DNA of 64,000 nucleotides from Tetrahymena elliotti 4EA (taxonomy: Eukaryota; Ciliophora; Oligohymenophorea; Hymenostomatida; Tetrahymenidae). Made by a program: the position numbers and the translations under genes. Shown here one piece after another: positions 1 through 13,380 of this stretch. Position 1 is the first letter of the stretch. The number at the start of each line of letters is the position of its first letter. Below the pieces are notes generated by a model, which saw only the letters and a list, made by a program, of their open reading frames with translations, was not told where the DNA came from and ran no database searches. The DNA is taken from positions 146,479 through 210,478 of the forward strand of contig JH720328.1 in NCBI GenBank assembly GCA_000231825.2, written 5' to 3'.

Positions 1-1185
1 AAAATTATATCTTTTAAATGATTACTAGTAGGAATGCTTTACACAAATTCATTTAGTTTACAGTCTTTGCTTAATATATCCAATAACGTTTTTTTGGGCT
101 TTCTTAATACCATATTTATTATTTAGAAAAATGCTTTAACATAAACAAAATAATAAAACTCATCGTATAAACTACTACCTCTCATATTACTTTTTATAAT
201 AAGGATATAAAAGTAAATTTTTTTATTGGGAAATAGTTAGAATGTTTTATAAACTAGTAATTATGATCTTAATTAATGTACTTAGTTAAGAAATAAGAAG
301 TTTGGTTATTGCTTAAGTCTGCCTTATTTACTTTGTTCTAATTTAAAATAGCTAGCCATTTAATTCTATTGTCTATATTAATGTTGAAAAAAAGCTAACT
401 CTTATTTTAATCTACTCCCTAATGCTATAAGCTTGTGCTCTGATTAATGGCTACGGATAAGAATTTTACTCGTTTATAATTACAATAATTATATTGATCA
501 ATTTATATGGATTACTGATAGTTATTAAGGCTTATTTTTATATTTAGAAAGCTAATTTAAGCAAATTTTAGAATAATATAATTCTAAAAAAGATTTTCTC
601 CTACAAATGTTTCTCTAAACTTAAGCCCTAATTTGTAAACTTGCTTAGAATAAGCTATTTATGGAGGATGGTTCATCTAAAAATTGTTAAAAATCAAAAA
701 GTAAAAACAGTAGAAGCTGTTGAAAATTTGTAAAGCAAGAAAATAGAATAAATTTTTAACAAACACAATAGATTAAAATACTAGAGCTAGGCATCATCTG
801 ATCTAAACACACAAAGGACCTAAAATGGGCTATTAAATATTATGCAAACTATATAAAATAGCTAAGAATCACCAGAAAAAGAAGAACAAGAACAAGAAGC
901 TATTGAGAATTTGTAAAGTACGAAAATAGAATAAATTCTTAACACACGCAATAGATTAAAATTAGAGAGTTAGACATCGTCTGATCTAAATACTCAAAGG
1001 ACTTAAAATGGGTTATTAAATATTATGCAAACTATATAAACTATATAAACTAGCTAAGAATCACCAGAAAAGGAAAATGAATAAGTCAATAAATTGTTTC
1101 TTTATTTTCTTTAATTTTAAATTTTTATTTTTTTAAATTTAAATAGATTATCAGATTCTCTTCTTCCTCACTAAGTTCTGATTGA
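1..1185 (+). CDS. 3' end of a giant multi-pass surface receptor-like protein (partial)
   Basis: The gene enters from the left edge of the window, open in the frame starting at base 2 with TAA/TAG read as Gln. The first ~215 codons are a multi-pass membrane domain that aligns with the C-terminal domain of the next gene: both have NDYxQxC, then LIYPI, then LQQGYxSxFxYWEIVRM, each followed by further hydrophobic segments. The basic linker and cytoplasmic tail follow. The tail carries two copies of a 61-residue repeat (713-1078). I place a last intron at 1085-1146 (GTCAAT...AATAG), giving a stop at 1183-1185 and a tail ending IIRFSS plus a few residues. The next gene has an intron at the same place, followed by IIQFSS, which supports the model. 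Without this splice the frame runs to a TGA at 1202-1204. Only the membrane domain and tail are visible; the ectodomain is outside the window. Function is unknown; it presumably acts at the cell surface or in an internal membrane. Confidence 0.85.
713..1078 (+). repeat. Intragenic tandem duplication, 2 x ~183 bp, coding
   Basis: Two in-frame copies (713-895 and 896-1078) encode a 61-residue unit that begins EA[VI]ENLQS and ends with QESPEKE. The second copy has an extra 9 bp (one more T-I-Q). Identity is high, so the duplication is recent. The paralogous gene at 1759-12181 lacks the unit. Confidence 0.9.
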
Positions 1186-1758
1186 TCGCATACAAATTTA
1201 TTGATATTGTTTTCATATACAAAAATAAAGTGAATTTAGTCTGACTAAATTTTTATTTTATTTTCTGATTAATTTTAGACTGGTTAAATTAACCACCCAC
1301 ACTAATTTTTAGTGATTTTTTATTAATTTTTTTAATTAGAAATAAATACTTACTTAAAATTTTATTTTTGATTTTACCCTGCGTTTTTTGAAAATTAAAT
1401 TCTGGATTTTTCTTTTAAATTTCCAATTTAAATATAAAATGATTGAAAAAATTCTTACATTTTTGATACAAAATTAGATTTCTTCATCTTAAAATTAAAC
1501 GTTTAATTAAACACTTATTTATTTGAAATACCAGGTTCGAAATATCTAGATTAATTTTTAAATTCTTATTCTTTCTTATTAAATATAAAAAAACCTTTAC
1601 TTTTATTTACTTGAGTTAGATATTAACAAAAACGATAACACAATTAGTTAGATTCAATACTAAATTAATTAAGTTAGTTATATATGTAATTAGGATTTAA
1701 ATAATTTAATAACTTCTTATTTAAACATTAATTTTAAAAATAAAATATCTATCTTAAA
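1186..1758. other. Intergenic, AT-rich
   Basis: Between the stop of the first gene and the ATG of the next. It holds low-complexity A/T sequence only and presumably contains the 3' UTR and promoter. No ORF or RNA gene is recognised. Confidence 0.7.
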
Positions 1759-4700
1759 ATGGATAAAAATTTGGCTAATTTTACTATTTTTTGGTTAATT
1801 TTTTCAGTTTAGATAGTATTTAACCAGGTCTTCAAAGACATAACTACTTCATGCCAGTTTATTGGATATTTTTATGATTCTTCTAGCACAACTTGCTAAA
1901 CTTGTCCTTAAAATTGTTACAGCTGCATAAAAAAAAATGAATGCATTTAGTGTTTGTTTGGATACTACTTGGTAAAAAGATAATATTCTTCTTTATTTAA
2001 ATAGAAATATACTTTAATATTGTTAGGATGCAAATTAAAATTGCTAAAGTGAATGTGCTTAGGGGTACTATCCAGATGAAACAGATATAACATGTTTAAA
2101 ATGCCCAGATATTAATTGCAAAGAGTGTGATAGTTTTGGGTTATGTTAATTATGTCAAGAAAATTTTTTATTAACAAAGCAGCAATAGTGTGTTTTAGAT
2201 TTATGCTAATAGGATGAAGGAATTTGTAATATTGAAAGTGGTTATTGCAGTTTAGATTGTGCTTTAGATAACTTAAATGAGTAAATAAACTGTAAGTAGA
2301 ACTTTTTGGAAGACTACGATAGGATTAATGATATTGAAATTAGCTCATACTCAAACTTAAGAAATGGGAATTTTGGCTAAATACACATATTTGAGAAATA
2401 GAATATAACATATGTAAATATTTTAAAGCTATTAAAATCTATTAAACCATTTATTATAAAAAAGATTATTGGCATAACATATCAAGAAATTAAGTTTTAT
2501 TAATCTCCATAATTTAGATTTATTAAAAGTATAGATCTTAATAGTTTTATTGATTCTTCTTAAATATATAAAGATAATTTAATCATTTTAAATAAAACTT
2601 TATATTTGGATACAAGTCCTAAATCTGAAATATATATACTCAATTTGATTGATTTCTCATTAATCCCATTAGAAACTCAAAACACAACAATGAGCTTTTT
2701 AGTAAATAATGATATTTTATACTATTTCAGCCCTAGTGAGTACACTAAAGTAGATTTGATTAAAAATGAGAAATAATCTTTCCAAATGGCTTATTAGTAT
2801 TTAACTGTATTCTACATTGAAAGTTTAGATATGATTATCAGTTTTTTTACACCAAACACATTATTTGGAGTAGAATATAATCTAAAATAAAGAATTGTAA
2901 ATTTTTATGATATGATCATTTTGAAAGTTTAATAAATTCACAAATGGAATGTAATAGTATTTACAACTAAAGATCTAAAAGCCTTTGTTTTTCTGAAAAT
3001 TGATTTAGATTAAATAGATGAGACAAGTGGAGAGTATAAGCTTTTAAATGTAATATTTTTCATTCTATTTTAAAATAAAAATTTGTTAAGATCATTTTAT
3101 TCAAAGTTTATTTATTTAAGAAATCATTTTATTGCTTTATTTTTCTTTTTGAATTATATATAGCTTGGTTAGATTGTGTGCAACACTTAGAACTCTATTA
3201 TTCAACTAGGAAATTTAGAAGGATTGGTATTTCTAAAAGATATAAGCAGTAATTAATATACATATACGTCCATTTAGTCATTTTATAAATTGTTCTTATA
3301 ATTTAGGTGATTCTTTATAAGTCTATAAAGATTATGTGCTAGTTTATCAAGTAGTAAATAAAATTTTTTATGTGGTGGAGTCAGAAAATGCTTTTATAGT
3401 TATTGAAAACGACTTTTTATTTATATACCAATGGAAAAACACCTAATTTTAGTCATCTAAAGGATTTAATACTTTGTTTTCTATCAAGGATTCTATCATT
3501 TTTTATAAATAAAATTACATTATTTTGCAAATGAAAGGAGAGGTTGAGGTTATAGATTTACTTCAAACTGTTTCGTATAATAATTTACAAAGCTTTAGTA
3601 ATTGCTTTGATAGCTATGAATAATTTAATAATATTTAAGATATTTTAATATATAAAAATACTACTTTTCTTGTTTTTGATTAGTAAGTAGTTCTATTTGA
3701 TATAAATTAGATACACTTAAAGAGTTTGCTCAATTAACAAAATCTCAACCAAATTATAAAGGCTTTTATTTTTTCAAATCAACTATTTTTGATAAAATAA
3801 CAAGAATTACTAAAAATAAACATTGATGATTTTAGTATTTCAACATAGTAATTAAGTTCTTAAGTAACAGATTATTTATTGTTAGATACCTTTGGATATT
3901 TAATTTGTTATTCTTTTTAAGATGATGAGAATAGCTGCAATCTAGAAATAAATGCAAATGGAATGTAATAAGAATTAAATCTTAAATAAACTAATTGCTA
4001 TAATATTAAGTATGTTGATTAAATGATTTAAATTAAATTTTATAATTAAACCTTTCTCTTTCTAGATTTAGCAGGAAATTTTTATTCTTAATTTTTAGAA
4101 GTACCCGATTAGAATTTAGAGATTATTCTTAATTAGAATATATTATAAATTGATTACAATATAGCTAATATAAAATTATTTAATCTAAAGACAAGGTCTT
4201 CAAAGATTTTCTATTCAAAGCCTTAAACATCAAAGTATTTCGATTATTTTTATAACACTTATTCAAACATTGTTGTAGTAGTAGAAACAGAATATAATGA
4301 TAATTTAAAGATATAATATTTTAGAATAGATTAAGAAATTTAAAATTATCAAACAAATATCAATGTTTTTAAATAGATATTGATGAATTATATTTGTTAT
4401 TTTAAAGACAATATATTATTTCTTTTAGACATTTAAAATTAAGAATATGAATACTAGGAGTACTAAATTCAAATCTAAACAATATATAATGTTTAAGCTT
4501 TAGATCATTCAATTTATTATCTTCTAATCTAATCATTTAATGTAATATTTATTATTTAGATATTTTATTTAATAATTTTTTGAATAATACTTTTTTAATT
4601 ATACTTTTTTAAAATAATAGGGCGACTTTTTTGCAATATTTGATTTGCAAACTAAATCTCATACAGTATTTAATTATAATATGAAAAAAATAAGACAAAT

Positions 4701-7700
4701 TTATAATGGTTTGTATTTGTTCTATGATGATAGAGAAAAAAAAATTAATAAAATTGATTTAACCTTAAAATCAAGAAAACTTATTTTTGATAAAAAATTT
4801 TATTTTTGGAACTAAAAATAATACAGCTTAGTTCTATATGAAAATGAAAGTCTTTAAATTTAAGATTTAGATCTAGGAGAGCAGTTTTAGATTCCAAGTA
4901 ATTAATTATTTCAAATTTATTAATATTTTTTTCAATTAAAAATTTTTATAGATATTTAAATAGATGATATTTCTGGATTAAGTTCTATGACTTTTGCTAG
5001 GTTTATGAATATGTTTATTGAAGAAAGAGATAAAATAGTAATTTTAACTGATTTAACTAAATAAAACTTACCTTTGTAAGTAAATGATTATATTAATGTT
5101 ATAGGAGAAAGAAAAGAATAGCTAATATCTGTTTTTTAAAATAGTCTTGCAAGATTTTAGATATACAATAAGTAGTTTTAAAAGATATTTGAAGCAAAAA
5201 ATAAAGAGATAACTAATTTAAATATACAAACCATAAACATTAATAAATAAAATTGTTATTTATTATCCAATTATTATGGAATTCAAATTTTTAATTCAAA
5301 GGGAGATTTGTTGATTTATTAACTAGAAATGAAAATTAATAAATTATTATCCTTTAGAGATATTTTGATAGTAATATTGGATAATTAAAAAATAGCATTT
5401 TTTTAAATAAAAGGAAATAAAATTAATACGATATCAGAAATTTAATATACCCTCTTAACATAAGATAACTTATTTATAAATAGAGAAAAGTAAATTTTAG
5501 GTGCTCGAAATAAAACTAACTTAGTGCTTTATGACATATTTACTGGATAAGTTTATTAGACTTATCCTTTGGATGAATAATTTTAATCAACATTTAGTGA
5601 CACAGAAAATTTTGTAAGTTTTAAATTTAGTTATATTTTATTTAAAGAAATTATACTATTTTATTAGATCGAATTTTATTCATAAGACAATAACTTATTT
5701 TGCACAATAGATTATTTGAATTCAAAATAATATACACTAAAGCTTTCATTAGAAAACTCAAGTTAAAAGATAATCGATCCAAATTTAGGAATTTTAATAG
5801 TAATAATGAATAAATTTGAGTACGCATTCTTAATAAAGTATCCTAGCTTAGAGTTCATTAAATTATTCAAGCTTTGGGAAACATTATTTGATAATCACTA
5901 ATTTTATTCATCAATTTATTATAGTAAAAGGCACACAACATTATTTTTTTATGAGGAAGAATAAATTTTTTCTTATGATATAAGCATGAATCTAGTAAAA
6001 CCTTTTTAAGAGCTTTCAAAAAAGAAAAATTACTTTTTATAATAAGATGAAGAAAGCCTTCTAATATTAAATAAATAGATCAATGCTATTTTATTAGTAG
6101 AAACTAAAACTTGGTAAAATTTGGCTTAAAAAATGTTCAGTAAATCAATAAATAATAATCAATTATCAGAGTTTTACTTATTTTATCTAACTCCTAAGAC
6201 TTCATTCATTTTCAGTTAATTTTAGTATCTGATTATAAATAATTCAGATTTATCAATAACAATAGAGTAAGAAGTCATTAATTGCTAAAATTTTGTTTAT
6301 CTTGAAAAGTAAAAAAGACTTATTTACATTTCAAAAGAGTTATAACTTTACTATTTTATTGATAATAAATTTAGATTGATAGAGAATATTATTACTAATT
6401 CAAATTTCAATATTAGAGAAAATATTTTAGAACTAACTTCTGATATTATAATAATTGTGAATCCACAGATAATGAATAAAGATAATATTATCTTATACAA
6501 CTTATAATCTAATTAATCATTAAATCTGAAAACAACAGGAGTTGAATATGTAAATATTTTTTTATATTAATTTTATTTTTTATTAATATTTTTATCTTAA
6601 ATAAATTCACATTTTCAAATTTAATTAACTTAATTTTATGTAATAAAACATATAAATCTATTTTAAAATGTATTATGAGAAGTTTATCGTTTCTATTTAA
6701 AAATTAATTTATTTCTATTAATAAATAATTAGGATTAAATAAATGTGCAGTATAATGAAGGCATAGTTTCTTTACATTTTGAAAGTGGCTTATTCATATA
6801 TAAAATAGAGAAAAATGATAACATTTACTAAGCAAATAAATTGTATACTTTAAGCTGTAAGATAGACTGCTTTTTTGAATTATATATTGAAAGAGGGAAT
6901 AAAAAGTATTTATTGATAAATGATTCATCAAGATTTACATACATTTTAGATTTAAGCTAAGAAATCGTTGATATTGAAAATACTCAAAGTTCATTTATCC
7001 TTTAAAGGATTACAAAACCTTGCCTTTAAAATATTAAATATAAGCTAGACTAAGATTACTTTTATATAATCTGCCCTTTTAACACACATCTTTATAATTT
7101 ATAAACTCTCACTTTACACAACTTCTTAATTTCAAACATAAATAATGATGGTTAAATTGTAGATATTGAATAAATTTATAAGAATATTTTCTAAATTATC
7201 TATGACAACAAAGTTGAAATTTCAATAATAACATCTAAAAAAATAAATTTACTCTAAAGATAGATTGGATTAGTTAATCCTATTATTTATGACAAAATAT
7301 TAGATAAATTAGGTTAAAACTAATATAGAATTACTTTAAAAGGAATTTCTGACATTAATGGATTTAATTTAATTTGTTTTGTTGATTTAGTTATTTCTAA
7401 AAGCTCTAATCTTATTTTAGAAGAATCTAAAAAGATAAAAATAATCTAAGAATCTGAAAATGACACATTTAAAGTAACTTTTTAATTGAAAATAAATGTA
7501 ACTCTATTTTTTAATTAAAATGTAGAATTGTTTTATTTAATAATAAGAGATCAAAGATTAGAGAAAAATTAAGTTTTAAATTCTTTATAAATCTTCATTA
7601 TAAATGTACTTTTTTTTAAAACATTTTTCAATTAATTAGTTTATAATTAAAAATAGAAAGGGTTTTTAAATTTGCAATCAAAGCTTGTTTAATGAAAAAA

Positions 7701-10700
7701 CTTTAATAGAGTTCAAGTCTTTAACTTAAACAACAAAAGAAAATGAAATTGTTCTTAAACTCATTAATAGCGATTTTATTAATCCTCACTTTAAAAATGT
7801 AAAAGTATCATCTTCAAATGTGCTATTAAGTTTTGCTGATAATAGTGAAATTAATTTCAATTATCATTTTTAGTTAACTAATCTTTAGCTTTCTTTATTA
7901 AACTTAACTACAAATTAAAATACCCATGTTTTATATTTCAATAAAATAAATAATTTATATTTCAATGACATTAACATCTCTGATTAAACATGGAAAAGTC
8001 ACTTCAATATGTTTTAAGGTGAATAGATATTCATTCAGAATATTAATTTGGTAAATTTAGAGCTAGAACTAGGCTTTCCTTTAATATAAATAAACAATGT
8101 TTAATCAATTATTATCAAAAATGTCACTATAAAGAACTCTATTTTCACTAAATAACTTTTTGATTTGACAACTATTGATATTTTAACTATTAAAAACCTA
8201 AAAATAATCGATTCTATCTTCTCAACTAATATTATTAGCTTCAAGCAAATAAAAACTTTAAACATATAAAATTTTTCAATAGAATATTCAAGTAAGTTCA
8301 ATAGAGAATAATAACTCAGTGAAATAACTGCTTTTTTTATGGCAAGTATTTTTTCTATAAAATTAGAAAATATACTTTTGCTTAATGCTTAAAACATTCA
8401 AATATTGAGCTATAGCTAAGATTAAGAGCTTTAGAAATCTCTTACAATTGAAAATTTGATAGTTGATAATTATTACTCAAGCTAACCGCTAGTAAGAATA
8501 GTTCACTTTGACACAGTTATTCTAAATGTGATAAAGCTGATTAATATAGAAATCAAAAGCACTAACATTTTTGAAATTTTTAAAACTACTAGTCTGGATA
8601 TTAAAAGCTTTGAAGTAAATTTAATTAAAAATTTATTAGAATAAATTACTTCTAAAACAAATAATTCTGCTTTAAGGGAGCAGGAAGAATACTTTATTTT
8701 TCTGCTTAGAGGAATTTAAAAAACTATTATATTTTAATCTAATATAACAAGTTTATTTGATGTTGGTTTTGTAAATATGTAAGCCTACTCTTAATCAAGC
8801 AAAGCAACAAATTAAATTCTAAATGATTAATTTAATATTCTAAACTCACAGTTATAAAATGTGTTTTGCTATGGCTCAAAGCTAGTACTAATTAATATCT
8901 AATGTTTTACTTCTTTAATTTAAGAAATGCATATGAATAATACGTAATCAAACTATCATATTATTTAAATAAATGTAAAGGATAGTTTTGAAATAAAATA
9001 ATCTAGTTTCTCATAGGTAGAGTTATAAAATGAATCTATAATCAATATATCCTAGACTCAAATTGTAATAATTGAATAAACTATTTTTAAAAATATTCAT
9101 GTCAACAATATTAATTGTGCAGTTGTTTGCTTATATTCTGTTCAAGATGTTAAAGTTATTGATTCATCATTTGTAGATATTCATGTTGAAGAATTATAAT
9201 ATGATAAAGTACAGTTTAAAAATGGAGCAGGAGCGCTTTATATTATTTATAGTAATAAAATTTTAATAGCTAAGAGCAGATTTATCGAATGCTAAAACTA
9301 TTTTAATGGAGGGGCTCTTTATTTAGAATAAAATCAGAATATAAATATCGTTAACTCCAATTTTACTTAAAATAAAGCTGTTTTATACTCTGGAGGAGCC
9401 GTATTTGCAAAGTAAAATCTAATCATCTTTTCGAATTGCAATTTCGAAAATAATAAAGCAAGTAATGAAAAAGGAGGGGCTATTTATTCTTAAGAGAATA
9501 ACTTATAACTAATTTAATGCAAGATATTTAACAATTAAGCCTTGATAGGAGGAGGAATATACACAGATTTAGATAGTTTATTAGATGTGAAATAGTCTTA
9601 GATCATCAATAATTAGGGTAATCAAATAAAATATTTATCAATTTTCATTTATTTTTAATAAAAAATAGGTTTGTTTTATGGAAATAATTTAGGATCAATA
9701 CCAAAATTTATTAAGAGAGTTGATATCAAAAATAAAACAAAGACTGATTATATTTTAATTAATAATTTTTAAAGTGGAAATTACACTAAAGAGGCTATTT
9801 ATACAAGCTTCTTTGACTAAGAAGGAATTATGCTAGATTTCATAGCTGTTAAAAATTATATTGATAATAATAAAGATAAAGTTTCTAAAAAAGTTGAAAG
9901 TGAATATTTAAGTTATTTTTTGAAAGTTGAAAATGATTAAGAAGACGATCTCCTAATATCTTCTGGAATACAGCTATTGTTTGACGATTAAACAGGGATG
10001 TTTAAATTAAATATTAATGTAGCATATAAAAATGTAAAAAGACATGTCTTGAAAATTGTTTCAAATATCAATAACTTGCATATAATTTTGATTATCAATT
10101 TTAGGGACTGTACCATTGGTGAAATCAAGTAAAATAGACATGGCTTTATCAAGTAATTTCTTTTTTAAAAAGAAACCAACAGTTAACTTTATTTTTTAAA
10201 AATTAAATTTCCACATTTGAAGTATTAAAATATTTAATGAATTGAATTAGATGAATTGATAAAAATATTAAGCTTAATGTTAATTAAAATTTATTTTTAT
10301 AAATTAAAAGTTGTGATGAATGTGGTCAAGGGACTTACTCTTTAGCAAACCCAAATACTGAAGATATTAGTCAATGTAAGACATGTCCTTTTGAGGCCAA
10401 ATTTTGTAAAGGAAATCAAATTATTCTGAGAGATGGATATTGGAGAGAAAGTAAAATGTCAGATTAAATTTTTGAGTGCTTATTTGAAGGGTGCAGTGAA
10501 GAAAAAGGGAATGAGTTTGGTTGCTTAACAGGGTTTATTGGACCTATGTGCTAGAGTTGTGATAATTATGGAGAAAATTGGGATGATCTCTACGGTATTA
10601 AAGGAAATTATTGTCATAGATGCTCAAGTTATACAGAAGTTTATATTTATTTAGCTATTTCAATCCTGATTTAGGTTATATATATTCACTCATGCTTAAA

Positions 10701-12181
10701 GTCTTAAATAAATGAAAAGAGTAGATTGATTATGTTGAACTATTTAAGGAAAATTAACATTCTTTTTTTGAGTAAATCAAGATAAAAGGGGTATGGTTCT
10801 GCTGTATTAACAAAAATCTTCTTAAATTATTTACAAATTTTTTCTACCTCATTTGACTTCTTTTCAAGGATTCCAAAAATTTTCTAATCAACAATAGAAG
10901 CTGCAGGAAATCCAATTTAAATTTCAGTCACAAGTTATGATTGCTTGTTTAAGATGTCTTGGGTTTATCCTGTATGGTTGAATAGATTTTTGATTTAATT
11001 CTTCTAGATATTTGCAACTCTGTGCATTATTTTAGCTATTTAAAAATGCTTTAGTTAAAGAAAACAAAAAAAGATTTACATAAAAATATACTTAGTGTTT
11101 ATCTATTTATTCTACTATCCTTCAATCACAAAATTTTTAATTTCTCTTGTTTTCTGTGAATAAATTGGATCTTATCTGTATTTGAAGAATGATTATAAAC
11201 AGCAATGCTACAATCAATATCATAGACTTTATAGTATTCTTTTAATTTATCCAATACTCATTATTTGGACAGTAATAATACCAGGGTTATTATTCATTAA
11301 AATGAGGAAATCTAAGTAAGATGGGAGAGACCAAAAAATCTCTTATATCTTATCTTACTACATTTTATAATAAGGATACAGATCTCAGTTTTATTACTGG
11401 GAGATTGTTAGAATGACTAAAAAATTTTTAATAATGCTAGTATTTAATTTAACAGTAAATGATACAAAACAAAGACTAGTTATAGCAATAATTTGTTAAA
11501 TATACTTTATCCTTATAAATAAATTTAATCCTATAAGTTCATTGGTTTTTGCTAGATGCGAGAAAATTTTAATCTAAGTTTTAATCATGTCTTTATTGCT
11601 ATAATGTATTCTTTATTTGAGTGAAGATATGAATTTTTTACAGAATACTGTAATAACATTATTTTTAATCATAAATACTTTTGGATTAGGAGAGCTAGCC
11701 AGAGCTTATTTGAATTTAAAAAAGAGAAAACCTCCAAAAATTATTTAAAAACTAAGTAGATTTTTAGTCGTAAAAAATTTCTTCAAAAACTACTTCAAAA
11801 ACGAGAGAGTTCCTCTTCTTAGAGTAAGCTAACTATGGAAAATAGTTCGCAAAAATATAAAAAATATACATTTGCTTCGATAAGAAAGCATTAAAAGAAT
11901 ATCAACTAATAAAAAAAAAGTTAAATCCATCAAAAATTAATAAAATTAAGCTTAATTAAAAATATTATCATCACCAATAGTTTCAAGACAAAGGCTTAAA
12001 GATGAAGTAATGTTTACATTTTACATTATAATTTATTATTCCATTTACTTTTTACATAAAAAATATTAATTATTTAACTTCATTAACTTTTTCTTGTTTA
12101 TCTTTTAATAAATAGATCATTTAATTCAGCTCAATAAATGTTAATGACTTTGAACAAAAAATAAAAGCAATAAAATTGTGA
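1759..12181 (+). CDS. Giant Cys-rich / beta-helix multi-pass membrane protein, ~3,224 aa
   Basis: Nine exons are inferred, with introns at 1972-2026, 3249-3306, 4542-4620, 6550-6732, 7606-7660, 9618-9668, 10153-10310 and 12007-12115. All junctions keep one frame and the total divides by three. The start is an ATG followed by a hydrophobic signal peptide (residues ~5-22). Residues ~30-130 are Cys-rich with repeated C-x2-C pairs, as in growth-factor-receptor Cys-rich domains. A long Ile/Asn/Gln-rich region follows. Around residues 2345-2480 there are five GGA[LVI]Y-type repeats with following F..N segments, as in Chlamydia Pmp-like or PbH1 beta-helix proteins. Residues ~2638-2745 form a second Cys cluster, followed by about eight membrane segments containing GYRSQFYYWEIVRM, and a basic tail. 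The 51-nt intron at 9618-9668 is in frame and could be coding, but splicing restores a smooth NNQGLFYGNN beta-helix turn. It is paralogous to the gene to its left. An ectodomain outside the cell is inferred; the ligand is unknown. Confidence 0.85.
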
Positions 12182-13380
12182 ATTTTGTTATAATTATATA
12201 ACTATTTAAAGTGTATTATTTAATTGTACTATTTATTATTTTACATTTTCTTCATATTTATATCCTAGAAAGTAAAATGAAAATGAAATAATTTATTTAA
12301 AAAGATAAAAAATTTTATCTTTTTATTAATTTATTTTAACTCCTTCTTATTTTAAAATAAAAATATTGCTAAGATTAAAAATAAAATAATAAATTTAAAT
12401 AGAAGATTCGCTCATAAAATTAACTTGGGCCTTAAGTAATTTATGAATTCAGTAATTCTAAAATTTTTCTTAGGAGTTTTATTTTAGTAAAATATGGGAT
12501 TTAATTAGATAATAATATAAATCTTAGCATAAAGTTAAAGAGTGAATAAATATATTTATTTTGTTGTTTATTTCATTTAAACAAAATCTAATTAAGAATA
12601 CAAATAAAATAATAAAAAATAAATTCCAAACATAATTCTAATTTTCAATATTATAAAAGATTAAGCTTTAATTTAAAACAATTTTATTATGTTAAAAATA
12701 TTATAATTTAAATTAAAATTTACAAAAACTTATTTTAAAAAGTAAGATTTTATTAAAACAAATATGCAAGGCATTTAAACGAAGGATCTCATAGGCTTGA
12801 TTTGTTTAAAAAAAATATGTTATCATAGATTATTAAAATAAATAAATAAAAAGATAAATTTAATAATTTTATATAAGCAAGTAAATAAATAAATAAATCA
12901 GAAAATTAATAAATAGATTTATAAAATAGAATTACTTTGAATAAATACTTGTATACAAATTTTTCAAATTAAATTAAAACATATATCACTAAAGTAGTTT
13001 GATAAATCAAGAATGAATAAATACAATCATTAACATATTAACATGAATGATAATAGTAAGCATAAAGAGTAAAGAGTATGAATAATAGCTTTGCGTAAAA
13101 TAATTAGCTTTGAAATAGTAAGAAAAAATAGTAATCAAAAAAAGTTTGCAATTAATTTTAATAGATTGCTGAGTTTCTGAGTTTTGTTTGCTTGTTTAGT
13201 TTAGTTTAGTAGAAAGAAAAATTAATATTGATTAAAAGAGGAAATCAAGATATAATTTTGTTTAAAATAAGGGATAGCTTATTTCTTTAAAGAAAACAAA
13301 GTAATAGTAGGGTAGCAAATTATAACTTAAGAAACAAGTATCAAGCATCGAAGACTGTTTTGGAAACATTTATATTCAAT
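12182..13380. other. Intergenic, AT-rich
   Basis: A/T low-complexity sequence with many short AAATAAAT runs. Near 13183 there is one copy of a recurrent 15-mer (TTTGTTTGCTTGTTT). The last 100 bp probably include the promoter and 5' UTR of the next gene. No gene is seen. Confidence 0.6.
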
